64,000 nt of DNA from Bradyrhizobium huanghuaihaiense (GTDB taxonomy: Bacteria > Pseudomonadota > Alphaproteobacteria > Rhizobiales > Xanthobacteraceae). The notes under the pieces are model-generated. The model had not been told where the DNA came from, ran no database searches, and saw only the letters and a list, made by a program, of their open reading frames with translations. The position numbers were made by a program, and so were the translations under genes. Of the stretch, positions 24,172-32,917 are shown one piece after another. Numbering within the stretch: the first letter of the stretch is position 1; each line of letters begins with the position of its first letter. The stretch is taken from the NCBI RefSeq assembly GCF_007830635.1, contig NZ_VLLA01000021.1, positions 124,001 through 188,000 on the forward strand, in the 5' to 3' direction.

Positions 24172-25275
24172 TCAGACCGCCTGCACCGTCCAGCCGATCA
24201 GCTCCTTGGCGATGCGGGCGAAAGCTGCATCAAATGCCGCAACGGCAGCCGCCGGCTCGACCTTGTCGAGCTTCTCGCTGGCCTCGACGAGGCGTGACGC
24301 GACCACCTTGCCGTTCTTGTCGACGATCCGCGCCGACAGGGCGATCTCGACCCTTGTCTCGCCCTCCGTGGCAATCCGGAAGCGCCTGATGTCGATGAGA
24401 AGCTGGTAGTCCACCTGGCCAAGGTCGGTGGTGCGCAAGGGCGCGTGGGCGATGTCGTAATTTTCAAAGCTGTCGATCAGCCGCGCCTGGACCAGCTTCG
24501 GGATGCTGTCGGCCCACAGGAAATCGGCAAAGCCCGGGTTGTCGCCTACGGGAGAGAACAGCATGCGCTGGGTCTGGAGCATCGCGACCGCGGTCGGCTC
24601 GGGAATGGCCAGCGACGAGGAGAACGTCTTGCCGGCGGGACCAAGGTTCTGCGGCGCGCGCAGGTCGTAGGTGATCTTCTGTGCCGGCGTCCCGCCGCCG
24701 GTCATCTTCTCGAGGCCCGCCAAAATGCCGTCGATCTTGCCGGTGTTGCGCGCGAGCCCGTCGGAGAATGTCTTGAGATTGGCGATGGTGTCCTTCAGCG
24801 GACCGGAATTGTCCTCCAGCACGGTGTCGACCCGCCGCAGCGCATCACGCGCGGCCTGCGTCATGCTCTGGCCAGCGCCCGCCTCGGCGATCAGGGTCAG
24901 GGGCTCGCCTGATTTGGCGACGATCATGCCGCCCTCCAGCGTCACCACGGGCACGCCGGTGAGCCCCTGGAAATCGAGCCCGACCCTGGTGTCGGCGCGC
25001 ACGGGCGTCGCCGAAGCAACGGAGACCGTCGCGTTGACGAAGCGCGGATTATCCGGCGCCAGTCCGAGCTGGGTCACCTCGCCGACGCGGATGCCGTTGA
25101 ACAGCACGCCGGCGCCGACCAGCAGGCCCGGCACCGGTCCCTGGAATTGCACGTGATAGTTCGTACGCGGTCCGATGCCGCCGGTGTTGTTCAGCCAATA
25201 GACGAAGCCGAACACCGCGATAATCGCGGCCAGCACGAAGCTGCCGATCAGCACGTAGGGAGCGCGGGTTTCCAT
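24172..25275 (-). CDS. MlaD-family protein fused to an ABC transport auxiliary (PqiC-like) domain
   Basis: This 367-residue protein has an N-terminal anchor (YVLIGSFVLAAIIAVFGFVYWL), an MCE/MlaD domain (about residues 38-115, with VPGLLVGAGVLFNGIRVGEVTQLGL and LTGVPVVTLEGG), a linker with repeated coil-prone segments, and a C-terminal domain (about 195-360) resembling the ABC_trans_aux lipoproteins, with ADSIPKLVQARLIDSFENY. These two parts are separate proteins in most Mla/Pqi/Let systems. The fusion would link the lipid-binding ring and an outer auxiliary part in one chain. It is the last gene of the operon mlaE-mlaF-mlaD, 3 bp after the ATPase gene. The role is trafficking of phospholipids or similar hydrophobic molecules across the envelope. 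Confidence 0.88.
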   Translation of the reverse strand: METRAPYVLIGSFVLAAIIAVFGFVYWLNNTGGIGPRTNYHVQFQGPVPGLLVGAGVLFNGIRVGEVTQLGLAPDNPRFVNATVSVASATPVRADTRVGLDFQGLTGVPVVTLEGGMIVAKSGEPLTLIAEAGAGQSMTQAARDALRRVDTVLEDNSGPLKDTIANLKTFSDGLARNTGKIDGILAGLEKMTGGGTPAQKITYDLRAPQNLGPAGKTFSSSLAIPEPTAVAMLQTQRMLFSPVGDNPGFADFLWADSIPKLVQARLIDSFENYDIAHAPLRTTDLGQVDYQLLIDIRRFRIATEGETRVEIALSARIVDKNGKVVASRLVEASEKLDKVEPAAAVAAFDAAFARIAKELIGWTVQAV

Positions 25276-25278
25276 GTC

Positions 25279-26052
25279 TCATCTCATCTCGTGTTGCAGC
25301 ATCTGCGAGCGCTTGCCGTGGAAATAGGCGCGCACCCAGGGATGCTCGGATTGCAGCAGTTCGCGCATCGGCCCGATCGCGACGATCTTGCCGTCGGCGA
25401 GCGCGGCGACGCGGTCGCAGACCGTGGTGAGGCTGGCAAGATCGTGGGTGACCATGAACACGGTCAGCCCCAGGGTCCTTTGCAGCGTCCTGATCAGCGC
25501 GTCGAAATCGCCGGCGGCGATCGGATCGAGGCCGGACGTCGGCTCGTCGAGGAACAGGATCGGCGGATCGAGCGCGAGCGCGCGCGCCAGGGCCACGCGC
25601 TTGGTCATGCCGCCCGAGAGCTCCGCCGGATATTTGTCGGCATCCTGCGCCCGCAATCCGACCATCTCGAGCTTGGCGATCGCGATCTCGTCCATCAGCT
25701 CCTGGGACAGCACGAGATTTTCGCGCAGCGGAAACTGGACGTTCTGGCGGACCGTCAGCGAGGAGAACAGCGCGCCCTGCTGGAACAGAATGCCCCAGGC
25801 CGTGGCCGCGCCCTGCGTGCGGCCGCCGATCGGCTGTCCCATGACCTCGATGGTGCCGCTCCGGCGCGGGATCAGGCCGATGATGGTCCGCATCAGCACC
25901 GACTTGCCGCCGCCGGACGCGCCCACCAACCCGAGGATCTCGCCCCGTCGCACATCGAGCGACAGATGGTCGAGCACGGTCTGGCGGCCGAAACCGACCA
26001 CGAGGTCGCGAACCCGGATCGCAAACTCTTCCTGCTGTTCGCTCATCGTCAC
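25279..26052 (-). CDS. ABC transporter ATP-binding protein (MlaF-like)
   Basis: This 257-residue ATPase has Walker A GASGGGKSVLMRTI, a Q-loop in LFQQGALFSSLTV, the signature LSGGMTKRVALARALALDP, Walker B ILFLDEPTSGLDP and the switch His in FMVTHDLASL. The GALFSSLTVRQNV and GGMTKRV forms are typical of MlaF-type energising subunits of lipid transporters. It overlaps the permease gene by 4 bp and is followed after 3 bp by the MlaD fusion, forming a tight operon. Confidence 0.92.
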   Translation of the reverse strand: MTMSEQQEEFAIRVRDLVVGFGRQTVLDHLSLDVRRGEILGLVGASGGGKSVLMRTIIGLIPRRSGTIEVMGQPIGGRTQGAATAWGILFQQGALFSSLTVRQNVQFPLRENLVLSQELMDEIAIAKLEMVGLRAQDADKYPAELSGGMTKRVALARALALDPPILFLDEPTSGLDPIAAGDFDALIRTLQRTLGLTVFMVTHDLASLTTVCDRVAALADGKIVAIGPMRELLQSEHPWVRAYFHGKRSQMLQHEMR

Positions 26053-27185
26053 ATTCCGATCGAGGCAAAGAAGATCGCGAACAGGCCGTCGAGCACGATC
26101 ACCAGGAAGATCGACTTCACCACCGACGTCGTCGTCTGCCGCCCGAGCGATTCGGCGCTGCCCTTGACGCGCAAGCCCTCGCTGCAGGCAACGATCCCGA
26201 TCACCAGCGCCATGAACGGCGCCTTCAGGATGCCCACCTCGAAATGGGTGACGGAAATGGCCTCATGCAGCCGTGCGATGTAGATCGCCGGTCCCATGTC
26301 GCCATAGAATTGCGCGACGAGGCCGCCGCCATAAAGCGCCGCAATCGATCCGATGAAGGCCAGGATCGGCAGCGCGATGACGAGAGCGGCAACGCGAGGC
26401 AGGATCAGGACGTCGACGGGATCGAGCCCCATGGTCGAGAGCGCATCGATCTCCTCGCGCATCTTCATCGAGCCAAGCTCGGCGGTATAGGCGCTTCCCG
26501 AACGCCCCGCGACCATGATGGCGACGATCAACACGCCAAGCTCGCGCAGCACCAGGATGCCAACCATGTCGACGGTGTAGGACTCCGCGCCGAACCTGCG
26601 GAAATGGAAGAACCCCTGCTGGGCGATGATGGCGCCGATCAGGAACGTGATCAGAACGACGATGGGGATTGCCTGCCAGCCGATGCGGTAGAGCTGATAG
26701 ACCAGCGACGTCAGCCGCAGCGTACGCGGCCGGCGCAGCACGCCGATCACGGCCATGAACAAGGCGCCAAGCATTTGCAGGAAGATCGTGATGTCTTCGC
26801 GCGCACCGACCGTGGCTTTGCCGAGATCACCGAGCCTGAGCAGGACCGGATTTGGCACCGCTGCCGACGCCGGCGTATGGCGGTTGACCTGACGCACCTC
26901 GTCCATGAGACCGCTGAAATGGTCGGCGACACCGACGAATTCCGCCGATCTGCCGGATGAAGCGGCTCTGCGCGACAGTTTTTCCAGAACCCAGGCGCCG
27001 AGCGTATCCAGTGCTCTGATGCCCGACATGTCCAGGGTCACAACTCTCGACCGATCGACCTCCGCCCCGACCGACCGGGACAGCGTTTCGAGCGTCGTCA
27101 CATTCGCTGCGGTCCAGGACCCTTCAGGGCGCAATTTCAGCGCATCGCCAGAGGGCGTTGCCAGCAACAGCGGTTCGGTGTTCAC
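26049..27185 (-). CDS. MlaE-family permease with N-terminal STAS domain
   Basis: This 378-residue permease starts with a STAS-like domain (about residues 1-110; VVTLDMSGIRALDTLGAWVLEKL), normally the separate MlaB protein in enterobacteria. The MlaE membrane domain follows (about 120-378) with RIGWQAIPIVVLITFLIGAI, LVLRELGVLIVAIMVAGRSGSAYTAELG and the conserved EIDALSTMGLDPVDVLILPR. GTG at 27185 is the start, with GAGGTGGAAG just upstream. It is the first gene of the three-gene lipid-transport operon. An imperfect FNR-type box lies at 27255-27268, so the operon may share oxygen control with its neighbours. Confidence 0.9.
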   Translation of the reverse strand: MNTEPLLLATPSGDALKLRPEGSWTAANVTTLETLSRSVGAEVDRSRVVTLDMSGIRALDTLGAWVLEKLSRRAASSGRSAEFVGVADHFSGLMDEVRQVNRHTPASAAVPNPVLLRLGDLGKATVGAREDITIFLQMLGALFMAVIGVLRRPRTLRLTSLVYQLYRIGWQAIPIVVLITFLIGAIIAQQGFFHFRRFGAESYTVDMVGILVLRELGVLIVAIMVAGRSGSAYTAELGSMKMREEIDALSTMGLDPVDVLILPRVAALVIALPILAFIGSIAALYGGGLVAQFYGDMGPAIYIARLHEAISVTHFEVGILKAPFMALVIGIVACSEGLRVKGSAESLGRQTTTSVVKSIFLVIVLDGLFAIFFASIGM

Positions 27186-27254
27186 GCTTCCACCTCATCG
27201 GGACAACTGATCCCCATTCAGCCGCCACTTCTAGGCCAGCGTGTGGCGGCCGGT

Positions 27255-27268
27255 TTGACCTGTCTCAA
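27255..27268 (-). promoter_or_regulatory. Imperfect FNR/FixK-type box upstream of the Mla-like operon
   Basis: TTGACCTGTCTCAA has one perfect TTGAC half-site and one CTCAA half-site with a mismatch. On the minus strand CTAGAA (27228-27233) is centred 31 bp away, a weak but correctly spaced -10. It lies 70 bp before the permease start. It is the weakest of the set and could be chance. Confidence 0.4.
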
Positions 27269-27287
27269 GTGCAGGACCTCCCTCGTC

Positions 27288-27301
27288 TTGACGCAGGTCA
27301 A
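27288..27301 (+). promoter_or_regulatory. FNR/FixK box upstream of the YqjD/YqjE-like pair
   Basis: TTGACGCAGGTCAA is a perfect TTGAC-N4-GTCAA dyad. TAGGGT (27324-27329) is centred 32 bp downstream, compatible with a -10 element. The start codon of the downstream gene is 58 bp from the box. Confidence 0.7.
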
Positions 27302-27358
27302 GCGCGGTCGTGCCGGCGGGCCCTAGGGTTCGCTTCATTCAATGGAGACATCAAATCC

Positions 27359-27634
27359 ATGTTCGACAGCGACAGGATGAGCGAAGAACTGCGTTCGTTG
27401 AAAGTGGACGTCACGCGCCTCTTGAGCACCGCCGGCGAGGAGATGTTCGACAGTTCGAAGGAACGGGCCGACGCTCTGGCCGACCAGATCAAGGCCGCGC
27501 TGGCCGAACTCGGCGAAACCGTCAGCGACGAGCAGGAGCAGCTTCAAGGCCTCATTGCGGAGCGCCCGATGACGTCGCTCGCCTCCGCTTTCGCGCTCGG
27601 CGTGGTCGTCGGCTTCATGCTGAGGAGACACTAG
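27359..27634 (+). CDS. DUF883/YqjD-ElaB-like ribosome- or membrane-associated protein
   Basis: This 91-residue protein has a charged amphipathic helix region (residues 1-65, with LKVDVTRLLSTAGEEM and KERADALADQIKAAL) and a C-terminal hydrophobic segment, LASAFALGVVVGFMLRR, ending in the RRxH-type tail typical of YqjD/ElaB relatives. Such proteins anchor at the inner membrane through the C-terminus; E. coli YqjD associates with ribosomes in stationary phase. The ATG at 27359 has GGAGA upstream. A much longer in-frame extension to 27158 crosses the promoter region and was rejected. An FNR box 58 bp upstream predicts induction at low oxygen. Confidence 0.83.
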   Translation: MFDSDRMSEELRSLKVDVTRLLSTAGEEMFDSSKERADALADQIKAALAELGETVSDEQEQLQGLIAERPMTSLASAFALGVVVGFMLRRH

Positions 27635-28123
27635 GTGAATAGCGAGAATGTCATCAAACATCTGCGCCTCTTGTGGCGTACCGACCGGATCATCGCGGAC
27701 ATCAGGCTGCGCCACCTCCTGATGGGCCTCGGCCTGCGCGCCTTTGCGGCGCTGATCGCGGCGTTCGGGCTCCTGATGCTGGAGCTGTCGGCCTATTTTG
27801 CGCTGGTCCAGATCTGGAGCGCCATTGCCGCGGCTGCCATTCTCGGCGCCGTCAATTTTGCCATCGCCACGGTCCTGTTCGTCATCGCCGGCCGCGCTCC
27901 GTCCGGCCGCGACATCGAACTCGCCAATGAGATTCACGGCGCATCCATCGAGGCCCTTCAGCTCGAGGCACGCGCGCTTCAGGCTCAGGTGTCTGGCGCG
28001 GTGCATCATCCGCTGAGCACGATCGTGCCGGTGCTGGTGCCCCTGATCGCGATTATCGTCAAGTCTTTGCGAACTACTGCCAAGACATCTGCCGCCTCAA
28101 ATTCGGCCGAAGCGCCTTCCTAG
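27635..28123 (+). CDS. YqjE-like phage-holin-superfamily membrane protein
   Basis: This 162-residue protein has two predicted membrane helices (about residues 32-57, GLGLRAFAALIAAFGLLMLELSA region, and 62-87), a conserved-looking polar stretch and a third weaker hydrophobic segment near 127-142. The GTG start directly follows the TAG of the DUF883 gene, with GAGGAGA upstream, so the two are cotranscribed. The order DUF883-YqjE is the same as yqjD-yqjE of enterobacteria. The function is unknown; a role in membrane stress is suggested by context only. Confidence 0.72.
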   Translation: MNSENVIKHLRLLWRTDRIIADIRLRHLLMGLGLRAFAALIAAFGLLMLELSAYFALVQIWSAIAAAAILGAVNFAIATVLFVIAGRAPSGRDIELANEIHGASIEALQLEARALQAQVSGAVHHPLSTIVPVLVPLIAIIVKSLRTTAKTSAASNSAEAPS

Positions 28124-28132
28124 CGGGCGCGC

Positions 28133-30826
28133 TCAGAGCTTCAGCCGGACATCACAGATATCGGGCTCGGTCGGATCAGGCTTGACCTCGAAACCGAGCT
28201 GCCGGCACATCTCGAGCATCACGGTGTTCTCCTGAAGCACGTCGCCCGAGATCGCCTTCAGCCCTTCCGACCTCGCGTAGCTGATGATCAGCTGCATCAG
28301 GGCCCATCCGAGCCCCCTGCCCTTGAGATCGGACCGCAGCAGGATCGCGTATTCGCCGCTCTCGTAGATCGAGTCCGAATGGAGCCGGACGACGCCGACC
28401 ATCTCGCCGGTCGCCTCGTCGAACGCGATGAAGGCCATGGCGCGGGCATAGTCGAGCTGGGTCAGCCGCGCGATGAATTCATGGGTGAACTCCTTCATCG
28501 GCGCGAAGAAGCGCAGGCGAAGGTCGTGCGGCGTCACGTGACGCAGGAACTCATGGATGGTCGGCTCGTCCTCGGGACGCAATGGCCGCACGAAGATCCG
28601 CCAACCGTCCTTGAGCTCGAGGCGGCGCTCCCACTGCGACGGATAGGCGCGAACGGCGAAATTGGCGGGACCGGAGCCCGCGAATTTCCGCTGCGACGGC
28701 CCCACCGCGACACGGGCGTCAACCGCCGTCACGCCGGTCTCATCCGCGAGCAGCGGGTTGATGTCGAACTCGCGAATCTCCGGAATATCGGCCGCCATCT
28801 GCGCAAGCTTGACCAGCACCATGGCGACGGCGTCCTGCTTGACGGCAGGCACGTCCCGATAGGCGCGCAGCAGCCGCGAGACCCGCGTGCGGTCGATCAG
28901 ATCACGGGCGAGTTGCAGATCCAGCGGCGGCAGCGCCAGCGCCTTGTCATTGATGATCTCCACCGCCGTCCCGCCCCGGCCGAAGACCACGACGGTGCCG
29001 AAGGTGGGATCGTCGGCAAGACCGAGGATCAGCTCGCGCGCCTTCGCCTTGACGACCATCGCCTGGACGATGACGCCGCCGATGCGAGCCTCGGGCCGCA
29101 GCTTCCTGGCCCGGGCAAGAATATCGGTCGCGGCCGCGCGCACCGCCTCCGGCGTCGTTAGATTGAGCACGACGCCGCCGACATCGGATTTGTGCACGAT
29201 GTCGCGCGACATGATCTTCAGCACAACGGTCCCGCCTTGGGCAAATATCTCGTTCGCGCAGACCACCGCCTGCTCGACATCACCGGCGGCATAGGTCGGC
29301 ACCATCGCGATGTCGTAGGCTTCGAGCAGGTGCTTGATCTCGACAGGCTCGAGCCATTTGCGGCCGTCGGCGATGGCTGCGGCGACGATCTGCCTGGCCC
29401 CCCGGGCGTCGGGTACGAACGTGTCGGGCATCGCGGGAGGAACCTGACTCAGCTCCTCGACCACTTCGCGATGCCGGACCAGATGCATGAAACCGCGCAC
29501 CGCATCGTCCTCGGTCGGGTAGTTCGGCATGCCGGCATCGGACAGCGCCTGAACGATCTTCTGGTCGGCTCCAACCCAGGCGGCCAGGACGGGCTTCGAC
29601 CATCGGCCATGCTGCTTGCGATATTTGCCGACGAGCTCCGTCACGGTCGTCGCGATGTCGGCAGCCGAGGCGATCGCTGTCTGCACATTGAGGACGAGAG
29701 CTGCGTCATTGTCGGTGTCGGCCAACAGCGCCTCGAGTGCAGCCGCGTAGCGCGATGCATCGGCATCGCCGACGATGTCGACGGGATTTCCGCCGGACCA
29801 GGTCGGCGGCAGCACGTCGTCGAGCCTCTTGCGGGCGTCCGCCGAGATCGACGCCGGAATCCCGCCAAGCTCGACCAACCGGTCGACGGCGAGGACGCCG
29901 ATGCCGCCGCCATTGGTGAGGATGGCCAGCCGTTTTCCGGTCGGCGATTCGACGCGGCCGAGCGTCTCCGCGCAGTCGAACAGCTCGCGCAGATCGGAGA
30001 CCCGCAAGACACCCGCGCGGCGGAACGCCGCGTCATAGACCGCGTCGGCGCCCGCAAGCGCGCCCGTGTGTGTCGCGGCCGCCTTCGCTCCTTGCGCCAT
30101 GCGGCCGGACTTCACCACGACGACCGGCTTGACGCGCGCCGCGGCGCGGGCCGCCGACATGAATTTGCGCGCGTCCTTGATCGACTCGATATAGAGCAGG
30201 ATCGCGCGGGTCTTGTGATCCATCGCGAAATAGTCGAGCAGGTCGGCGATGTCGACGTCGATCTGATCACCGATCGAGACGATGCCGGAGAAGCCGACGC
30301 CGCGCTGGCCGGCCCAATCAACCATGCCGGCAGCGATCGCACCGGATTGCGAAATCAGCGCGAGATTTCCTGCGCCCGGCATGTGCGCGGCAAAACTGGC
30401 ATTGAGGCTCACTTCCGGCATCATGATGCCGAGGCAGTTCGGCCCGATCAGCCGCATGCCGTATTTGCGGGCTGCGGCGATTGCGGCGTCCTGCAGCGAT
30501 CCCGGCCCATGGCCCAATCCAGCCGAGACGATCAGCGCGCCCGCCGAGCCGCGCCGCCCGGCCTGGTCGATGATGCCGGGAACCTCGCGCGCCGGCGCGG
30601 TGATGACCACCAGTTCGGGCACGAACTCCAGCCTGTCCAGGCTCTTGACCGAGGCAACGCCGGCGATCTCCGCATGGCGCGGATTCACCAGACCAAACTG
30701 TCCCGTGAACTCGGCCTTGCGAATGTTTTCCAGCACGGCGCGTCCCACGGAGACGGGACGGGCGCTCGCTCCGACGAGCGCGACTGATCGCGGCGACAGC
30801 AGGTTCTTCAGGCGATAGGTGGACAT
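28133..30826 (-). CDS. ADP-forming acyl-CoA synthetase domain fused to GNAT acetyltransferase (Pat type)
   Basis: This 897-residue protein has, in order, a CoA-binding Rossmann domain (about 8-130; VALVGASARPVSVGRAVLENI), a succinyl-CoA ligase-like domain (about 150-300) with the THTGALAG segment, an ATP-grasp domain (about 480-700; GTVVLKIMSRDIVHKSDVGG) and a C-terminal GNAT domain (about 735-897; LRSDLKGRGLGWALMQLII). The architecture is that of Pat/PatZ protein acetyltransferases, where the large synthetase part is often regulatory and the GNAT part acetylates acyl-CoA synthetases. Whether the synthetase half is still catalytic cannot be settled by eye. It lies 69 bp behind the universal stress protein gene, probably in the same FNR-controlled transcript. 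Confidence 0.9.
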   Translation of the reverse strand: MSTYRLKNLLSPRSVALVGASARPVSVGRAVLENIRKAEFTGQFGLVNPRHAEIAGVASVKSLDRLEFVPELVVITAPAREVPGIIDQAGRRGSAGALIVSAGLGHGPGSLQDAAIAAARKYGMRLIGPNCLGIMMPEVSLNASFAAHMPGAGNLALISQSGAIAAGMVDWAGQRGVGFSGIVSIGDQIDVDIADLLDYFAMDHKTRAILLYIESIKDARKFMSAARAAARVKPVVVVKSGRMAQGAKAAATHTGALAGADAVYDAAFRRAGVLRVSDLRELFDCAETLGRVESPTGKRLAILTNGGGIGVLAVDRLVELGGIPASISADARKRLDDVLPPTWSGGNPVDIVGDADASRYAAALEALLADTDNDAALVLNVQTAIASAADIATTVTELVGKYRKQHGRWSKPVLAAWVGADQKIVQALSDAGMPNYPTEDDAVRGFMHLVRHREVVEELSQVPPAMPDTFVPDARGARQIVAAAIADGRKWLEPVEIKHLLEAYDIAMVPTYAAGDVEQAVVCANEIFAQGGTVVLKIMSRDIVHKSDVGGVVLNLTTPEAVRAAATDILARARKLRPEARIGGVIVQAMVVKAKARELILGLADDPTFGTVVVFGRGGTAVEIINDKALALPPLDLQLARDLIDRTRVSRLLRAYRDVPAVKQDAVAMVLVKLAQMAADIPEIREFDINPLLADETGVTAVDARVAVGPSQRKFAGSGPANFAVRAYPSQWERRLELKDGWRIFVRPLRPEDEPTIHEFLRHVTPHDLRLRFFAPMKEFTHEFIARLTQLDYARAMAFIAFDEATGEMVGVVRLHSDSIYESGEYAILLRSDLKGRGLGWALMQLIISYARSEGLKAISGDVLQENTVMLEMCRQLGFEVKPDPTEPDICDVRLKL

Positions 30827-30895
30827 TAAAGCAAATGCGCCCGGTCGGTGGTGGTTCCGATGGTCGAAAGATCAGGCCGGAAACGAGCGGCCAGC

Positions 30896-31735
30896 CTAGT
30901 GAGAGATCATAACCCAGCACGGTGGCTGGCCAATGACGGTCTTCGTCACACCGCCCCAAACGATCTCATTCAGGCGCGAATGATGATAGGCTCCCATCAC
31001 GATCGCATCGACGGCATTGGAATTCGCCCAGCTTCCAAGGACCTTGCCGATCGAGCTGCCGCCGCCCGCTGCCGTTTCGAAAGAGGCGTAGACACCGTGT
31101 TCCCTCAAATGGTCGACGAGCGAGGTCCCGGACTGCACGATCTCGTCAGTCTTGTCGTCCGTCACGGTCACCACGCGGACCGAGGCCGCGGCCTGAAGAA
31201 TAGGCATCGCGTCGCCAACGGCGCGCGCCGCGCGCGCGGAGTGATCCCAGGCGATCATGACGTTCTCGAATTCCGGCCGCAGCACCTCCACAAGCTGTTC
31301 CGGGCACAGCAACAGCGGTCGGCCGGATTCGAACAGGAGCGTCTCGATGATGTGCTCTGTTCGGCTGTCATGCGGCTTCACGGGGACCAGGGTGAGATCA
31401 CTGAAACGCGCATGCTCGGCAAGGATCGGCGCGATCTGGTCCTCCGCAACCTTGCCCGATCGGCTTTGGGCCCGAATGTTGGCGCGAGACGCCGCAACCG
31501 TGAAGGCATCCAGCAGACGTTGCATATCGCTTGCTGCAGGAGCCCCCTTTACCTCGGCGGCGTCGGAATCGTCGGGAAGCAGCACCTTCGGCCGTACGAA
31601 GAGATCTTCGTCGAGCGCGAGCGCGGTGATCCTGGCGCCGAGATCGGCCGCGACAGAAACGCATTTCTCGATCGCTGCAAGGGCCGGTCCACGCGGCTGG
31701 CCGACAAGCGGCAGAAAGACGTCCTTGATGGGCAT
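30896..31735 (-). CDS. Universal stress protein (UspA family, two-domain)
   Basis: This 279-residue protein consists of two Usp-like halves. The second half ends with the nucleotide-binding pattern MGAYHHSRLNEIVWGGVTKTVI, and the first begins DVFLPLVGQPRGPALAAIEK. Family members accumulate in arrested or oxygen-starved cells. Its promoter region has a good FNR box at 31783-31796 with TATTCT exactly 31 bp away. The Pat-like acetyltransferase gene follows on the same strand. Pairs of Usp and Pat-like proteins, and control by cAMP or oxygen, are known from other bacteria; the functional partnership here is inferred. Confidence 0.87.
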   Translation of the reverse strand: MPIKDVFLPLVGQPRGPALAAIEKCVSVAADLGARITALALDEDLFVRPKVLLPDDSDAAEVKGAPAASDMQRLLDAFTVAASRANIRAQSRSGKVAEDQIAPILAEHARFSDLTLVPVKPHDSRTEHIIETLLFESGRPLLLCPEQLVEVLRPEFENVMIAWDHSARAARAVGDAMPILQAAASVRVVTVTDDKTDEIVQSGTSLVDHLREHGVYASFETAAGGGSSIGKVLGSWANSNAVDAIVMGAYHHSRLNEIVWGGVTKTVIGQPPCWVMISH

Positions 31736-31782
31736 CGAAATTCTCCTTAGCTGCCAGAATAGGCCGCCTTTCGTCGGGATGC

Positions 31783-31796
31783 TTGATCCTCGTCAA
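31783..31796 (-). promoter_or_regulatory. FNR/FixK box of the Usp-Pat transcript
   Basis: TTGATCCTCGTCAA fits TTGAY-N4-RTCAA. On the minus strand TATTCT (31756-31761) is centred exactly 31 bp away, giving a box near -41.5. The Usp start codon is 48 bp from the box. Confidence 0.72.
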
Positions 31797-31831
31797 CCCC
31801 GGGGGACTGCCCGACCGGGCAAGGACGGGCA

Positions 31832-31845
31832 TTGACGGAAGTCAA
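31832..31845 (+). promoter_or_regulatory. FNR/FixK box of the alcohol dehydrogenase operon
   Basis: TTGACGGAAGTCAA is a perfect TTGAC-N4-GTCAA dyad located 36 bp from the box of the divergent Usp gene. The hexamer TCTATG/TATGGA lies 31-33 bp downstream as a -10 candidate. The ADH start is at 31910. Confidence 0.7.
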
Positions 31846-31909
31846 GGACTGGCCGCGCGCTGCCATTCTATGGATAGTTCGATCGGAGCGGTCCGCCCCG
31901 GAGAGACTG

Positions 31910-32893
31910 ATGCGTGCGATGGTGTTGGCGGCCCCGCGAGCGCGGCTCCGGATGGAGGAGCGCCCCGATCCAAATCCCGGCGAAGGCCAGATCCGGGTCA
32001 GGGTCAGCGCTTGCGGCGTCTGCCGAACCGATCTTCATGTCGCCGATGCCGAACTGCCTGACATCCGCTATCCCATCGTGCCCGGCCATGAAATCGTCGG
32101 CCACGTCGATCTCCTCGGCCCCAATGTCGCAACGCATGTGGTGGGCGACCGGGTCGGCATTCCCTGGCTCGGATTCACCTGCGGAAACTGCCGGTTTTGC
32201 CGGGAGGGCATGGAGAACCTCTGCGACCGCCCGCTCTTCACCGGCTATACAAGGGATGGCGGCTATGCAACGCACGTGGTCGCCGACGCGCGCTACGCCT
32301 TTCCGCTGGGCGAGGCCGGCGACGACGTGGCCCTCGCCCCTCTGCTGTGTGCAGGCCTGATCGGCTGGCGCTCGCTGGTCCTGGCCGGCGAGGCCGAGCG
32401 GCTCGGCATCTACGGCTTCGGCGCCGCCGGCCACATCGTCGCGCAAGTCGCAGTCTGGCAGGGGCGATCGGTCCATGCGTTTACGCGGCGCGGAGATGTG
32501 GCCGCACAGGACCTCGCGCGCCGGCTCGGCGCCGTCTGGGCCGGCGCTTCGGACGAGACGCCGGACACGCCGCTCGACGCGGCCATCATCTACGCCCCTG
32601 CCGGCGAGCTCGTGCCGGCCGCGTTGCGCGCCGTTCGCAAGGGCGGCCGCGTCGTGTGCGCGGGCATCCATATGAGCGACATTCCAAGCTTCCCGTATGA
32701 TCTGCTCTGGCAGGAACGGCAGTTGATCTCCGTTGCCAATCTCACCCGACAGGACGGTCTCGATTTTCTAAGCATCGCCCCGCAAGCCGGCGTGCGTACC
32801 GAAACAACCGCGTTCCCGCTCGATCAGGCCAATGAAGTCCTGGACATGCTGCGGAATGGCCAAATTCTCGGCGCAGCCGTGCTGAAGCCCTGA
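31910..32893 (+). CDS. Zinc-dependent alcohol dehydrogenase family protein
   Basis: This 327-residue medium-chain dehydrogenase has a catalytic-zinc region, CGVCRTDLH (Cys38) with GHE at 59-61, a structural-zinc lobe Cys91-x2-Cys94-x2-Cys97-x7-Cys105, and the Rossmann motif GIYGFGAAGHIVAQ near residue 165. It probably interconverts an alcohol and an aldehyde with NAD(H). The ATG at 31910 has GGAGAG upstream; a 26-residue extension to 31832 would run through the FNR box and was rejected. It begins a rightward operon with the kinase fusion and the CHAD gene, under a perfect FNR box, which fits fermentative redox balancing at low oxygen. Confidence 0.9.
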   Translation: MRAMVLAAPRARLRMEERPDPNPGEGQIRVRVSACGVCRTDLHVADAELPDIRYPIVPGHEIVGHVDLLGPNVATHVVGDRVGIPWLGFTCGNCRFCREGMENLCDRPLFTGYTRDGGYATHVVADARYAFPLGEAGDDVALAPLLCAGLIGWRSLVLAGEAERLGIYGFGAAGHIVAQVAVWQGRSVHAFTRRGDVAAQDLARRLGAVWAGASDETPDTPLDAAIIYAPAGELVPAALRAVRKGGRVVCAGIHMSDIPSFPYDLLWQERQLISVANLTRQDGLDFLSIAPQAGVRTETTAFPLDQANEVLDMLRNGQILGAAVLKP

Positions 32894-32917
32894 CCGCGTC
32901 TTGGGACACCAACCTCG

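Noticed and set aside
27158..27358. N-terminal extension of the YqjD-like protein
   Set aside because: It would contain the FNR box and the promoter; the family-like sequence begins at 27359 with a ribosome binding site.
29192..30787. Rightward open frame of 531 codons opposite the Pat-like gene
   Set aside because: The minus strand has an intact 897-residue multi-domain protein; the antisense frame has no motifs.
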